Below are positions 44,401-54,967 of a stretch of 64,000 nt of DNA, piece by piece (the first letter of the stretch is position 1; the number at the start of each line of letters is the position of its first letter). The translations under genes and the position numbers were made by a program. The stretch is from Paraescarpia echinospica (taxonomy: Eukaryota > Annelida > Polychaeta > Sabellida > Siboglinidae). The notes under the pieces are model-generated. The model made no database searches. It saw nothing but the letters and a program-made list of their open reading frames with translations, and was not told the DNA's origin. The stretch spans positions 85,121,108-85,185,107 of the forward strand of contig CM034531.1 of NCBI GenBank assembly GCA_020002185.1, given 5' to 3'.

Positions 44401-47400
44401 ACCATGTCAGATATTGTCAGGAAAAGAACACCACTGTCAGTAATACTTTTATACTATGACTACGATGATAGTTGCACCCAAAACATAATTGTCTCTAATA
44501 AACTGTGAGGTGTTTTGAAGGGTCCAGTTAACAAGGTAAGGTAGATGTTCATAACCAGCATTGGTGGAATTCAAACATGAAGAAGTGTAACTCTAATGTA
44601 AATGCGTCTATACACTATTGGCGTAGCTAATTTACAATGACTAGAACTGTTTTATTCTCTTTTCAAGTCAAACTTTAAGCAACTGAAAGAACCTCAATAA
44701 TTTTGTGTTTAATACTAACCATTGTAATTCTGATTTTATGTAACTTTCAAAAACAGCATGCTGACTCATGCAATATTCCATATTACAGCCATATTATGTA
44801 ATATACAGCCAATAACAAATACTACTCAAAGATTTACATTGTAAACTTTACTATTGAGAGAAACTCACGATCATCAGAATGCACAATGCATGGATGGTAA
44901 ACCCCAAATTCTAAGTTCAGAATCAACAGGTGCAAGTTGAATGCATGTCGAACTTTACACTGCACACTGTTGCGACTAGGGCACTTCATTCAACATCATC
45001 CCAGGCATATTTATATTACGAAAATATTGTGTTTTAGCGCACTTTTAAAGCCCAAATAGCGACCCGGTTTGGGCTAATCTGCACCGCTGCGGTCGTGCCT
45101 TACCGCATCGTGCTCGTAAACTGGGCGATATAGAGGTTATGTTGGTGCAAACCGGGGCGCTATTTACACCTCTAAGTGCTCTAAGACGCAATATTCCGGG
45201 ATAATGTTGAATAACAGAACTAACGCACTGAGCCTGAGGTATCAAACTCAAAGTTAGGCAAAACTCAAGTTATAATGGCGAAATCGAGGTGGGTCCAGAT
45301 TATACACAAGTGCCGCGAGTATTTGTGTCCACTGTACACACAAGACATATCTGGTTAGAGTGACGTCAGTATTTCGATCACCGACATCATTTCGTATCGC
45401 GTGACTTATTTTTGTTTGAGTGCGGAAATGTGAATTTATCGTAACGCTGTTTCCTATTGGTCAGATTACGACCAGAAGCAGTGAATGAAAAAAAACCATG
45501 CCACAAGCTGCGTATATATGCTGCCACCTGTTGAATATAGTGGAAGCTAAATTTGTGGAGCACGGAAGTGATTAACGATCGTTGTGATAAAGAAGGAATC
45601 CGTAATATTTTCATCCCTTGCCGTAATACAGTAATTTGAGGTGTGTTTCTGGAATGATTCCGGACAATTCAGAATGGTAGGCAGGTCTGTGTCGGAGAAA
45701 ACAGTAATTTGCATTAATTAACAAACTTTAATAACCATCAACAATTTTAAAATCAATACAGACACCACATAAAATTATACAATACATTGAAATCAATATC
45801 TTACCAAGCTAAGTATGTATACTGCTACAACTATGACTGCAGAATACTTCTGAATGTGTATTCCATGCGTGAAATGTAAACATTTACCAGGTCTCATTTA
45901 CAATAATAATAGCGAGGCCAAACAGATATCCAAGATATGCATTTACCGACAAGATGTATACAAAAAATAACATCGGTAATGAATGAATTTAAATATATAT
46001 TATATGTACCATATTCGTTCTGTTAAGCGTACAGTATGCTTAGCAAATATTTGAGACATGGAAATATGTCAAATTTTGTGTTGCAGTAAGCTACATGGGT
46101 GTGCACCCATTTTCTCTGGTTCCATCTCAGCAGACATGACTGGCAAGCGATTTATGCATCTCACATATGAGCAACAGGATAGCAGAACACTGTAAAAATA
46201 TGATAATTTAGGTGGCCCTTTTGATGTTGTTTCATCGCCAAGCTTTGAATCTAGTGTGATATTGGTAGAAATCAAAACACAATGATGGATTCAACAATCA
46301 AGGTTGGCATTGAGATGACTGTCATGGCCTCGGATGCTGCTAAAAAGGGGGTGTACACTAATTAGGGCATGTACGCTTAATAGAACGAATACGGTACATA
46401 TATTTCAAAGCTGAAACCATAGCCATCTGCTTGCAGACAGCCAGGCACTGGCCAGCAATGACAATAACATCAACAAATCATTTGCATGTATGCCGGCATG
46501 TATTTCAGTTGTACACAAATCAAGTTGTCATTTAGTCATAACATTACACAGCTTAAGGCCAGACACGGCAGGTAGATAGGGTTATTTTTTAGTTTGTGCA
46601 AACAGTTCAATTTTGTCTGCCCAATGCATGAAATGGGTCTTACTGAGTAAAATATGTATTGAACTTTTTTTGCCAGACCCTCCGTTTCCATGGTAATAAA
46701 CAAAATGGCCACCATTTTGAGCAAATTTTGAAACACTGCCATTTTTTATTGAATCCATTTATAGTTATAAATTTTGTAAATCCATGTTTTCTATAGATTC
46801 TATTGTGAAATGATCAGAGCATTTTTGAAATGTGTTTTTATTTTTTAAATAATTTTTTGGTAAAATACGAACAAAAATCTTGTTTTTTGGCAACAAATAT
46901 GGCTATATCTTTCAAACTATTCATAATTTAAAAAAGTGTCTGATCATTGCACACAGTAGAATATGCTGAATGCAACACTGAAAACATTATTTATATAGCA
47001 TCATTATTCCAAGAAAAAGATTGCGTAATGGATTTCATTACATGATATCGACATGCTTGATCCATGATTAAAACTCACTTAGAGGTACGTAATTGTCATA
47101 GAAGTGAACTTTATTGATAGTATGCATACAAAGGTATAATAATCTGGCAGAAAACCATTTTCAGTATTTTTTGTCAAAAAACACCATTTCACCTGGGGTG
47201 TCTGGCCTTAAACACAAATTGCATTCGATAATTCCAAAGGCAAACAAAAAGGCAGAAATAATTAAGTTGTATAATGAAAACCAGTGATGTCTCCTACTGA
47301 CTAACACTGGTTGAATATAGATAAAACCAGTGGTGTCTCCTACTGACTAACACTGGTTGAATATAGATAAAACCAGTGGTGTCTCCTACTGACTAACACT

Positions 47401-50400
47401 GGTTGAATATAGATAAAACCAGTGGTGTCTCCTACTGACTAACACTGGTTGAATATAGATAAAACCAGTGGTGTCTCCTACTGACTAACACTGGTTGAAT
47501 ATAGATAAAACCAGTGGTGTCTCCTACTGACTAACACTGGTTGAATATAGATAAAACCAGTGGTGTCTCCTACTGACTAACACTGGTTGAATATAGATAA
47601 AACCAGTGGTGTCTCCTACTGACTAACACTGGTTGAATATAGATAAAACCAGTGGTGTCTCCTACTGACTAACACTGGTTGAATATAGATAAAACCAGTG
47701 GTGTCTCCTACTGACTAACACTGGTTGAATATAGATAAAACATGGTTGCAGTATACCATTATTGAATACAATAATACATTGTGTGCAGTTTCCATAAAAC
47801 CAAACAAATACATAATTAAAAACGGTGTCTAAAACATAATAATGATAATCCTAATTGCATAATTGTGGTTATCACATCACAGACATCATAGTGGAATAGC
47901 AATGCTCATAGTAAATATCATCATCTCAACACTGCTAAATAACATGTACACATCTAAAGTAATCTACTCATGCAAGTAACATCTCAATCAAAACGCTATT
48001 TGTAAACAAGTCAGACGACTGGTTTTGGGGCACGAAAGAGTTTCTTGAATTTATAAATTGTAAGCTCCCAGAGGGATACTTGACGTTCATTCAATTCGTG
48101 ATGACACATAACTGCATGGGCACGGCATGCCAAATGCAACTAAGCCGCAACTCAGGCCGTAGGTATCAAATGACCAGTGGGCCCTGAGACTATACATGTG
48201 TTGTGTGTGTTTTTGTGTCACTGTCACTGACCCAGGGCAAACTGCACCTAGTAACGTAATTGACCAGTCTAGCTCGACTATCAGAGTGTAGCATCTACCC
48301 CCTAGTGGCCTATGGTGATTAATATTGAATTAACTAATTGAAAGTACCAAATAGAATATCCACCAGGGTTACATATTCGTCATAACTTGCCAGTCATTAA
48401 TTAAGTCCACAAGATTGGCAGTTTGCGAGTGAACGAATAGTTTGGTGTAGGACTTAGGATATTTAACTGCTTCGCGGTCGTCCCACAGAAATCAATGCCA
48501 GTTGCTGGATGATGTACGTAATTTTGAACAATCGTAGACACACAATACAAATATTACAAGTAATCATTGTTGAATGTCCAGTGTAACCTATGAAACCCTT
48601 AAATAGTACAAGAAACAAAACATACAAGGAAATGTATGTCACAAAAATCGAGTGTAAGTATTAATAAATTGGCGGTACCCGATTTGACACAGCAAGTTAT
48701 AGGTTCAGGTGCACTAGGATTCGAAGTGAACGAAAGACATAACGTGACATCAGATATGTATGTACGAGAAGCCAACTGGCATTCCCATTTAATACATCAA
48801 CAATATTATATGCGGTTCAGTGAAAGTTGGCCAACCATTACTCTGTTATGACATTATATTTATAACACCATACATTGTACTCGACGAGTATGCATCCAAA
48901 TACAAAATTACATGGGAGACAATTTAAACAGCTAGTCACTTACATGAAGACGGGTATACACCGTTGTAAAGTCTACGAACTGTAACCAATGAATGTCTCG
49001 TGATGTGCGAATGTCAACATTCGCATCGGTCGCGTTCGGCGAGATGTCAGGTCGAAGTCGAAAGTCGCTCGGCGTTCTGCGAACGAATTCACGTAGATGA
49101 AAGCAGGCGACTCGGGCGATCAAGTAGACGGTAGATTTGCCTTGTCGATCCCACGTGAATCACCAGGCGACAACACGGAAACGATGTCACTACATCGGCG
49201 ATGTCGACAAGGTCTGTCACGGAGTCTGTGTTATGACAGCTAGCAGACGAAACGGTGGTGGCCTCGCGTTCGAAGATCACGTCAAAACGGAACTGCACTT
49301 TGCAGTCGGTTATCGCTCAGTCTTCTTCAATGCGTGAGAAGTGCAGCGTCTCACAACTAATCAGTACTGTTGAAATCGTAGAAGTATTGGGCGGACACAC
49401 GTTTCGTTGGGCGGACACACGTTTCAGCCCAATTCCTGGAGAAGAGAGTGCAACTCTTTCTTCTGCTCAAATGTTCGTCTGGCCACGAATGGCCGTCCTG
49501 CCCTTATATAGCTTGTTGGCCGGAAGTTAGTCTGACCAATTACAACACTTAATACAAATTAAAGTCGCTTCAAAAACTGGCTCCCGAAACCATTCACACT
49601 TCGAAGCAATCCATTCAACTTGCTGAGTTTAAAATATATTTTGCGAGCTAAACGTTTGGCTATATAAGTGCTCATTCAATCTTTAATTTACGTGAATTAC
49701 TTACATAATTAATATCACTGGATGCCTTGTATCGAGCCGGATACCACAATATTCATCTTACATTCCAACTCTCATGAATTAATCCATAATTTTAATAAAA
49801 CACGCACTCTATTCATAAGCTACGTGTGACCCTAGTGTTTTTCACACCTACATTTCTGTAAACAACTTTTATAAGTTCATAATATAATCTTTTTATAACT
49901 ACAACATAAGTAGTTTGATAGGTCACCATATTACCAGTCATGTTAAATAATTTCTACAGGTACCAAATTTGGTATACCTAACCGTAGAATTAGCGGTGTA
50001 CGCTACAAATGAAATTAATTAAATCTGACTCGTCGGCAGTTAAAACATTAATCGCCAGAGGGCACCAGTGTATACCTCCGCGACAATACATACCAGAGAT
50101 GGCAGCACCATCCCATCAACCATACGTTCTAAAGCCTGATTAAATTCTATACAAACCACTTTGTGACAATGTACGTATGTAAGCACACTCAAATGCTAAC
50201 ATGATTCTAATTAGATTATAACTAACTGTATTGTCTGTTGCCAGTGCCCGACATGAGAGAAACAATGTTGTTTCTGCGTAACAAGACGGACAACTTACGG
50301 CGAGCCATGGAAAGTCTTGACCCACTTGGCTTGTCTCAGACAAAGGTAAGCATATGAGATGTTAGCAGGTGAATAGATTGATTGAGCCAGCTGCAAGAGC

Positions 50401-53400
50401 AGATTATCTGGGGTCACCTAATTTGTCTGCATGACTATATACTCTGTAATTTGTTTTATGTAAGCAACAACACAAAGTCCAATATAGTGATGAAAAAAGG
50501 CCAAATGAATGACGTTTATTTATTAACGTGATAAGAGAGAAATGTGGGCTCGACATCCCAAGGCCAGGCCTGTGACTGAGCCCATACTAGTCTCCTGTAC
50601 TTCAGGTTGACAGAGCCCACATTTTGGCACATAACACAAGCAGTATTGGTATACATGATATCATATATCAAACAATGTCATTACTGCTAAAATCACCGTA
50701 GACCTACTGCACAGTATAATACTAGCCAAGCACACCAAATCTAAAACCAACACTACCCGCTGACGCATTACACTATATATAACTGAGGCTAAACCTTAAA
50801 AGTAAGGTCGATTATGCCATCGGTCACTTCAACCTGTGACAACCCCACGAATATAAAACTGTAAAAGGACGACAACACTAACGCTCTCATTCAAGCAATC
50901 CTAATGTATTTCTTAAACGCATCCGATGTCCATCTACCTGCCGCCCTGATCTGTGCATCTGACTCGCCTCTCAGAGCCGCAGCAGTGGCTGCCCCGATGC
51001 GGAAGCTGTGCCCCTTAAAGGCGCTAGTCTCATAACCACAGAAAACCAGCAGTTTCTTTAGGGACCCATCAAATTCCCTACGCAACATGGGGGAGCCATC
51101 AAGGTGCGCAAAGAGCAAACCTGGAAGTGCACCTCTAGCCTGCTGAAATTCCCGAAGGAAAGCAGCCGGATGGATAGCTGACCCATGTATGCATTCGCCT
51201 CTGACGTGGAGAGATTGCGGACCCTGCCGAGCGCTGTGTTTAAAGTGCCGGAAGGAAAGCATAATCAAATCTCCAGACAGTAAAACGTCGCCCACATGCA
51301 AACATCCGTGTACCATATTCCGGGCCCGAGGCACTATTTCTCCAATGAACAGATACGCTTTGAAGGCAAGTACCATCATTGCCCGGAGCATGAGACACTT
51401 GTAATGCGATGAAAACACTGTGGGTAACGCCTGTATCAAGCGTGCAAGCACTGGTAGGGTGACAGGCAGACGGACATCAGGCACTGACCCGAGATTACGT
51501 GCACCTGCTAACAACTTAGCTACCAGTAAACAATTGGATGGGTCGGCAAAACCATTAATCTTATGGAAATAAGCGATAGCTGACACGGTTGAAACAATGG
51601 ATGCTGGAGCAGAGCCAGTAGCATGGAGGTGGGCAATAAATAGCAACATCATAGGTATAGAAACAGGCAGACAAGTTGTGAGAAATAACGACTCATGGAA
51701 TGCAACCAACTTTTTCCATGCACGCTCATAATGTAGTCGAGAAGATGGTGCCCTTTGCTGCATATTTCCTTTGAAACCAGAAATGTGACCTTTAGCAGGT
51801 ACATATACCACGTCAGTTCAATTGGATTTACTTTTCAGTTCCACCATATTTTACACCAAAATGGAACCTATCTACCTAGATGTATACATAATGGGCAATA
51901 ACTATGGAGGGTGTTTTAGGAACAATGCTCAGAGATGTCTTGCAGACTAAATAAATATGATGAAACACCAGTGAAGCAAATGAAAAACATTCTGAATAAT
52001 ATTGAATTATCTGCAAAATAAATTTTTTAAGAAAAAAACATGTATTATAGATTTGTTTATTTCGTGGTTTGATATTTCCCTAGGTTGTTTTGACTTAAAC
52101 CGTTTCACTCCCTGATGGAGCACAGGCCGTCAACAACTCTTTTCCACCGGACACGGTTTTGGGCAGTCATTTTCAGTTCTTTCCAAGTCCATCCTGCTTT
52201 TGTCATGTCTGCTTCTACTTCCCTGCACCAGGTGTTTCTTGGCTTTCCCCTTTTCCTTCTCCCCTGCGGGTTCCATGTCACTGCCTGTCGTGTGATGTGA
52301 GTTGCAGGTTTCCAGAGTGTGTGGCCTATCCAGCTCCACTTCCTCCTTGTGATTTGGTGTTCGATTGGTTCTTGATTTGTTCTTTCCCATTGTGCTTTGT
52401 TACTGATTGTTTCTGGCCACCATATCATTAGGATTTCCTTAGACATTTGTTTATGAAACTCTGGAGCTTGTGTAGCATGGATTTTGCAGTATGCCATGTC
52501 TCCGATTCATGCATTAGCATAGCCTTAACATTTGAGTTGAAAATGCGTAACTGTTGATATTGAGATTTCTCTGGTCTTCCATACCTTGTTTAGTACAATG
52601 AGAGCTGCCTTTGCTTTCCCTATCCTGGCTCTTACATCACTAACTTTTCTTCCATTTGTGGTCACTACATCTCCTAGATACGTGAATGACTTTACTTCAT
52701 CTAGGTCAATTTGGTTCTCTGTGACACGGTTCGGTGTCCATGTTTGCCCATCACCTGTTTGTATCCTATATTTTCATGTTGTTATGTTAACATTAAATCT
52801 GACATGTCGTGAATAAACAATGGAAACATTTCGCATCGACCAAAGTATTTTATACAAATGTCTAGCATGTGCATACTCTTGTTATTGTTTCGGAGTAAAT
52901 TAAGTGGTGTTGCTTTGTTCTTCAAAAATATGCTGTAGCAAGAGATAATCAATTGATTTTTAGTCCTTTGTGCCGAAGGTCCAATGGACTTATGCCATCA
53001 TTCTGCGTCCGCCGTTAGCTGCCATATCTCAGAAACCATTCAGCAACTTTTTCTATAAGTTTGCATAGAAGTATGCATAGGGGCCACTGAAAGTGGTAAA
53101 TTTTCACATTTTGCCTATTTTTTCAAAAACTTCAGTAACTATTTCTCTGATTTTGCATAGACATTTCCTATGGTAGTGCCACTGTACACAAGAAATCTGT
53201 ATTTGATTGAATAATTCTAATGGCATTAATTGCTACTATTTTAAAGTCAAAATGCATTCTGTGTATATGTACCTTGTGAACAAATAAAGTTTTATCATAG
53301 TTCATCTCTTTCTTTCCATTCTGGGGAAGGTGGTAGGGGCAAAATGAGAACAGAAAATGTGTGCATATTTTCTTAAACAACCTTTAACTGTGCTACATGC

Positions 53401-54609
53401 GAGATTGCAGCTCACCAACTCTCCTGCAAGGTTTCTACAACCACTGGAAATCGGCCAAAATGGCAGAGTATAGGGTTAAAATTCTATAGTATTTTTAATA
53501 ACACATTAACTAATATATACAATCTTCATGAAACCGTCTACACTAATATTTTATTTCAAGGTGTATCTTCACTGGCATGCATATAGTCTCCACTAAACAT
53601 GTCAACATTTTACTTCCATCATAACCATTAATGATCTGTAACTAAGATTCACCAAAAAACATATTATTAATAAATTACAAACTCACAATATAGTCCAAAG
53701 GACTTCAGGGCCTCTTGGCCCACTGTTTTCCAGATCTGTTTAATATGGCAGTGAGTGTAACATTATATAGAAAATTCAAAATCATTAAATCATGAAGACA
53801 CAAGTCTTGCTTGACACCTGTGTAAACAAGAAACATGTATATATCTATTGTTGTAAGTGTTTGGATCAACACATTACGCAACAAAGCTGTTTCACATTGT
53901 AACATTATACATACTATTATATTTAAGTAACTTCACAAAGTTTTCACATAAATATTATTACAAAAGTGGAGTTAATCAGAGGTAGAACTACCCACTAGTC
54001 CGTACACTAGTAAAGATTACGGCAGACTAGTAAACCTGCCTACCAACTAGTCCGGCTGTCTAGTAAAAATCAGCATGTTGCATAGCGCCACCATCCATAC
54101 CATTGACAAACTAATTCTTTACCTAATAAGGCAATAGTGAAATAGTGATTGGCTGTTGGGTGACATTGAATTCTGAAACGACAGTTGTTTGGTTTAGTGT
54201 ATCTGGTAGAGAAGTACGGCCAATGAGTGCAATCGGTGGCCATTTTCAAATGCACAGTTTTCGAATATGGTTTACCGGTACATCTACATTGCTTTATTAG
54301 TCTAATCTGTGTCTCCAATGCTGAGTGACACTGATTGACTAGCAGGCAGTGTTAGCACCAGGCCTTGATGACACTGTTTATTATGGTTGAAATAAAATTG
54401 TTTGCAATTTAAATTTGTGTTATGTTTTGATATTTTCAGGACTAGTAAACCTTTCGGGTGGACTAGTAAACTTGCTTTTATTAGTCCTGCTGTCCAGTAA
54501 ATAAATGCTGAAGTTCAACCCCTGTTAATAGCCCTCCCGTCTTTGTTTACAGAGATCTGCTGCTGAAAAAGAATCGGGAAAAGCCTCGAAAGTGTTGAAG
54601 CTGTCCTGA
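38283..54609 (+). CDS. MIS12: MIS12 kinetochore complex subunit homologue, seven coding exons
   Basis: Coding exons: 38283-38457, 39986-40053, 41585-41683, 43376-43519, 43932-44052, 50245-50345, 54553-54609. Phases agree throughout (1,0,0,0,1,0) and the frame runs from ATG to TGA, about 254 residues (human about 205; the excess is largely a Ser-rich N-terminus). Landmarks match the family in order: YETQFLGFTPKSF, then YNAVLEY, IPEQVLLPEDR, YTQEEEEALNRDIKELQDK, a coiled coil, and the terminal EKES...LKLS (human EKESKRLKIS). MIS12 pairs with PMF1 in the four-subunit MIS12 complex, linking CENP-C/CENP-T chromatin to NDC80 and KNL1. Exon 4 donor has two in-frame choices (43513 or 43519). Identification is by recalled motifs; no search was run. 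Confidence 0.9.
38468..39712 (+). repeat. Polypyrimidine minisatellite in MIS12 intron 1
   Basis: About 35 degenerate units of TCTCCCATCTGTCTCAGTCT plus CCCCCTACTATG over 1.2 kb, nearly all C/T on the plus strand apart from TACTATG and CAG islands. Frames stay open (Ser/Pro/Leu/Tyr) for up to 548 residues, an artefact of composition. Confidence 0.92.
39986..40053 (+). CDS. MIS12: MIS12 exon 2
   Basis: A 68-base exon encoding (M)YNAVLEYTWGCFRASQQFMK plus SE. The acceptor is GTTTCAACTTTCAG and the donor GAG|GTAGGT. It supplies the helix that corresponds to human IYIAFQDYLFEVMQAVE. Confidence 0.85.
40300..40825. repeat. Tandem repeat, about 64-70 bp unit, MIS12 intron 2
   Basis: About eight units built on AATGTCAGAACGATAGGTTC, AGACGGCGGCGGCTTATACA and GCAACCGAATTGTACCCGAT. 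Some units lack the TACCCGATATATTC part. Confidence 0.88.
40826..41584. other. MIS12 intron 2 remainder
   Basis: No gene recognised. A TATATATATTTTAATTATTT tract is near 41330. Confidence 0.4.
41585..41683 (+). CDS. MIS12: MIS12 exon 3
   Basis: 33 codons: FPDVVTDRELQQASEVILPR then LGNTIAKAFDKLE. The acceptor is GTGTGTTTTTAG and the donor GAG|GTACAG. A nearer AG inside TTCCCAG would break phase with exon 2. Confidence 0.88.
42498..42790 (-). pseudogene. C-terminal scrap of CR1-like RT in MIS12 intron 3
   Basis: The minus strand reads WNSLTETVVGIASVQSFERK then FDYKLWENHP to a stop, the C-terminal CR1 signature W-NSL-P..V..A.SV..F...D..LW. The preceding part is out of frame. Truncated and silent. 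Confidence 0.6.
43202..43330. repeat. Two direct 62-bp repeats just before MIS12 exon 4
   Basis: AATATTGGTTAATTAAATAC through CACTTGTTTCC occurs twice back to back and is essentially identical. A partial third (AATATT) follows. It lies about 45 bases before the exon 4 acceptor. Confidence 0.85.
43376..43519 (+). CDS. MIS12: MIS12 exon 4
   Basis: 48 codons starting TYLFTNIFHIPEQVLLPEDR, the most conserved segment of the family (LILRIPSNILLPEDK in human), then YSYTQEEEEALNRDIKELQD. Donor ACG|GTTCGT is weak; ATG|GTCACG six bases earlier is also possible. Confidence 0.88.
43932..44052 (+). CDS. MIS12: MIS12 exon 5
   Basis: Encodes AKYFNACLKQELRDLEVVEN, then EYKQFAELLASFHKTCAEAG, a coiled-coil segment. 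The acceptor is TGCACCTAG and the donor G|GTGAGT, phase 1. Confidence 0.87.
44053..45204. other. MIS12 intron 5, left part
   Basis: AT-rich, no gene recognised. Confidence 0.4.
45205..45312. repeat. Interspersed repeat, inverse match to 37125-37215
   Basis: AATCGAGGTGGGTCCAGATT and CAAAACTCAAGTTATAATGG are shared with the other copy. A GC-richer block (45045-45180) lies next to it and may belong to the same element. Confidence 0.55.
46557..47207. mobile_element. MITE with TTAA target duplication
   Basis: TTAA at 46553-46556 and 47208-47211 flank inverted ends GGCCAGACACGGCAGGT (left) and GGCCAGACACCCCAGGT (right, reversed). 651 bp, AT-rich, non-coding. TTAA duplication is typical of piggyBac and Kolobok superfamilies; which one cannot be told from the ends alone. 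Confidence 0.75.
47279..47741. repeat. 46-bp minisatellite, ten copies, MIS12 intron 5
   Basis: Unit AACCAGTGGTGTCTCCTACT, GACTAACACTGGTTGAATAT, AGATAA. Copies 2-10 read identically in the window and the first differs by one base (GTGATG). The unit contains the inverted pair AACCAGTG and CACTGGTT. Confidence 0.95.
47742..50244. other. MIS12 intron 5, right part
   Basis: No supported gene. At 48950-49530 a GC-richer block holds a doubled 20-bp unit (TTGGGCGGACACACGTTTC, from about 49388) and a TTATATAG box near 49503; it might be a solo LTR or promoter of an unknown element but paired ends were not found. Confidence 0.35.
50245..50345 (+). CDS. MIS12: MIS12 exon 6
   Basis: Encodes (V)PDMRETMLFLRNKTDNLRR then AMESLDPLGLSQTK. 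The acceptor is GTCTGTTGCCAG and the donor AAG|GTAAGC. A 6.2-kb intron precedes it. Confidence 0.86.
50891..51811 (-). CDS. Tyrosine recombinase (Crypton/DIRS-like), solitary
   Basis: An open 306-residue frame to a stop. The N-terminal half is a helical core-binding domain (LHYERAWKKLVAFHESLF). The catalytic half has LSFRHFKHSARQGPQ (Lys region), then GHSFRIGAATAAALRGESDA (HxxR) and IRAAGRWTSDAFKKYIRIA with His/Trp position W and nucleophile Tyr. The first catalytic Arg, normally in a FLRxGE-type motif, appears as YLFIGE, so this copy is probably inactive. No RT, RNase H or methylase lies beside it, which argues for a Crypton or a lone DIRS remnant. In MIS12 intron 6, antisense to the gene. 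Confidence 0.75.
   Translation of the reverse strand: MVYVPAKGHISGFKGNMQQRAPSSRLHYERAWKKLVAFHESLFLTTCLPVSIPMMLLFIAHLHATGSAPASIVSTVSAIAYFHKINGFADPSNCLLVAKLLAGARNLGSVPDVRLPVTLPVLARLIQALPTVFSSHYKCLMLRAMMVLAFKAYLFIGEIVPRARNMVHGCLHVGDVLLSGDLIMLSFRHFKHSARQGPQSLHVRGECIHGSAIHPAAFLREFQQARGALPGLLFAHLDGSPMLRREFDGSLKKLLVFCGYETSAFKGHSFRIGAATAAALRGESDAQIRAAGRWTSDAFKKYIRIA
52095..52830 (-). mobile_element. RTE-like LINE, 5'-truncated C-terminal part
   Basis: The minus strand reads KILMIWWPETISNK-like, WSWIGHTLWKP, TWNPQGRRKRGKPRNTWCRE and WKELKMTAQNRVRWKRVVDG, ending LCSIRE-stop at 52105. The pattern W(N/T)P.GKRKRGRP...TWRR....W.E...A..R..WR..V..L is typical of RTE-like/craniate-type endonuclease-RT tails. 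The part above 52500 is in a shifted frame. Confidence 0.7.
52958..53725 (-). mobile_element. AGTCC/GGACT repeat family, copy C
   Basis: It starts TTTTTAGTCCTTTGTGCCGA and ends AGTCCAAAGGACTTC...CTCTTGGCCCA. The inner CTGCGTCCGCCGTTAGCTGC and CAGCAACTTTTTCTA are shared with A and B. It is the shortest copy, without the RT fossil. In MIS12 intron 6. Confidence 0.7.
53977..54524. mobile_element. MITE with TTAAT target duplication next to MIS12 exon 7
   Basis: The ends CAGAGGTAGAACT and CAGGGGTTGAACT (inverted) are flanked by TTAAT at 53972-53976 and 54525-54529. Subterminal ACTAGTC/ACTAGTAAAC motifs recur on both sides. 548 bp, non-coding. Confidence 0.75.
54553..54609 (+). CDS. MIS12: MIS12 exon 7 with stop codon
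   Basis: Encodes RSAAEKESGKASKVLKLS and TGA. The acceptor is CTTTGTTTACAG. The EKES...LKLS end parallels the human C-terminus, which contacts other complex members. Exon starts only 24 bases after a MITE target site. Confidence 0.86.
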   Translation, partial: RSAAEKESGKASKVLKLS

Positions 54610-54967
54610 TCACATCACTCCACAACCACAAGAGTTTGCATGGACGTGTATATTGTACATATATGAGAACTGACTGTTAATGTGGGTCTGCATGTTGAGA
54701 GTGCATTTATCTTGGCCAATACAAGTTGTTCAGGGTGATTCCATGGTAGTTGTGAATATATGTACAATTCAAGCTTCAGGAATTTTAATTTGCACAACAA
54801 ATTGACACATTTAAAAATTATTTGTGCATAAAATAGAGAAACAACAACCATTGTGGATGGGACGTTCATTTGTTGGCAATATCTTCCTTTAAAAATTATT
54901 GCTGAAAAACTACTTAGGGAATATATTCATAATACAGAGAAGACAAGAATACCAAAACAGTTTTGAT

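Noticed and set aside
48636..48851. 71-codon frame starting MSQKSSVSINKL
   Set aside because: Short, in a MIS12 intron, no domain, splice signals or repeats to support it.
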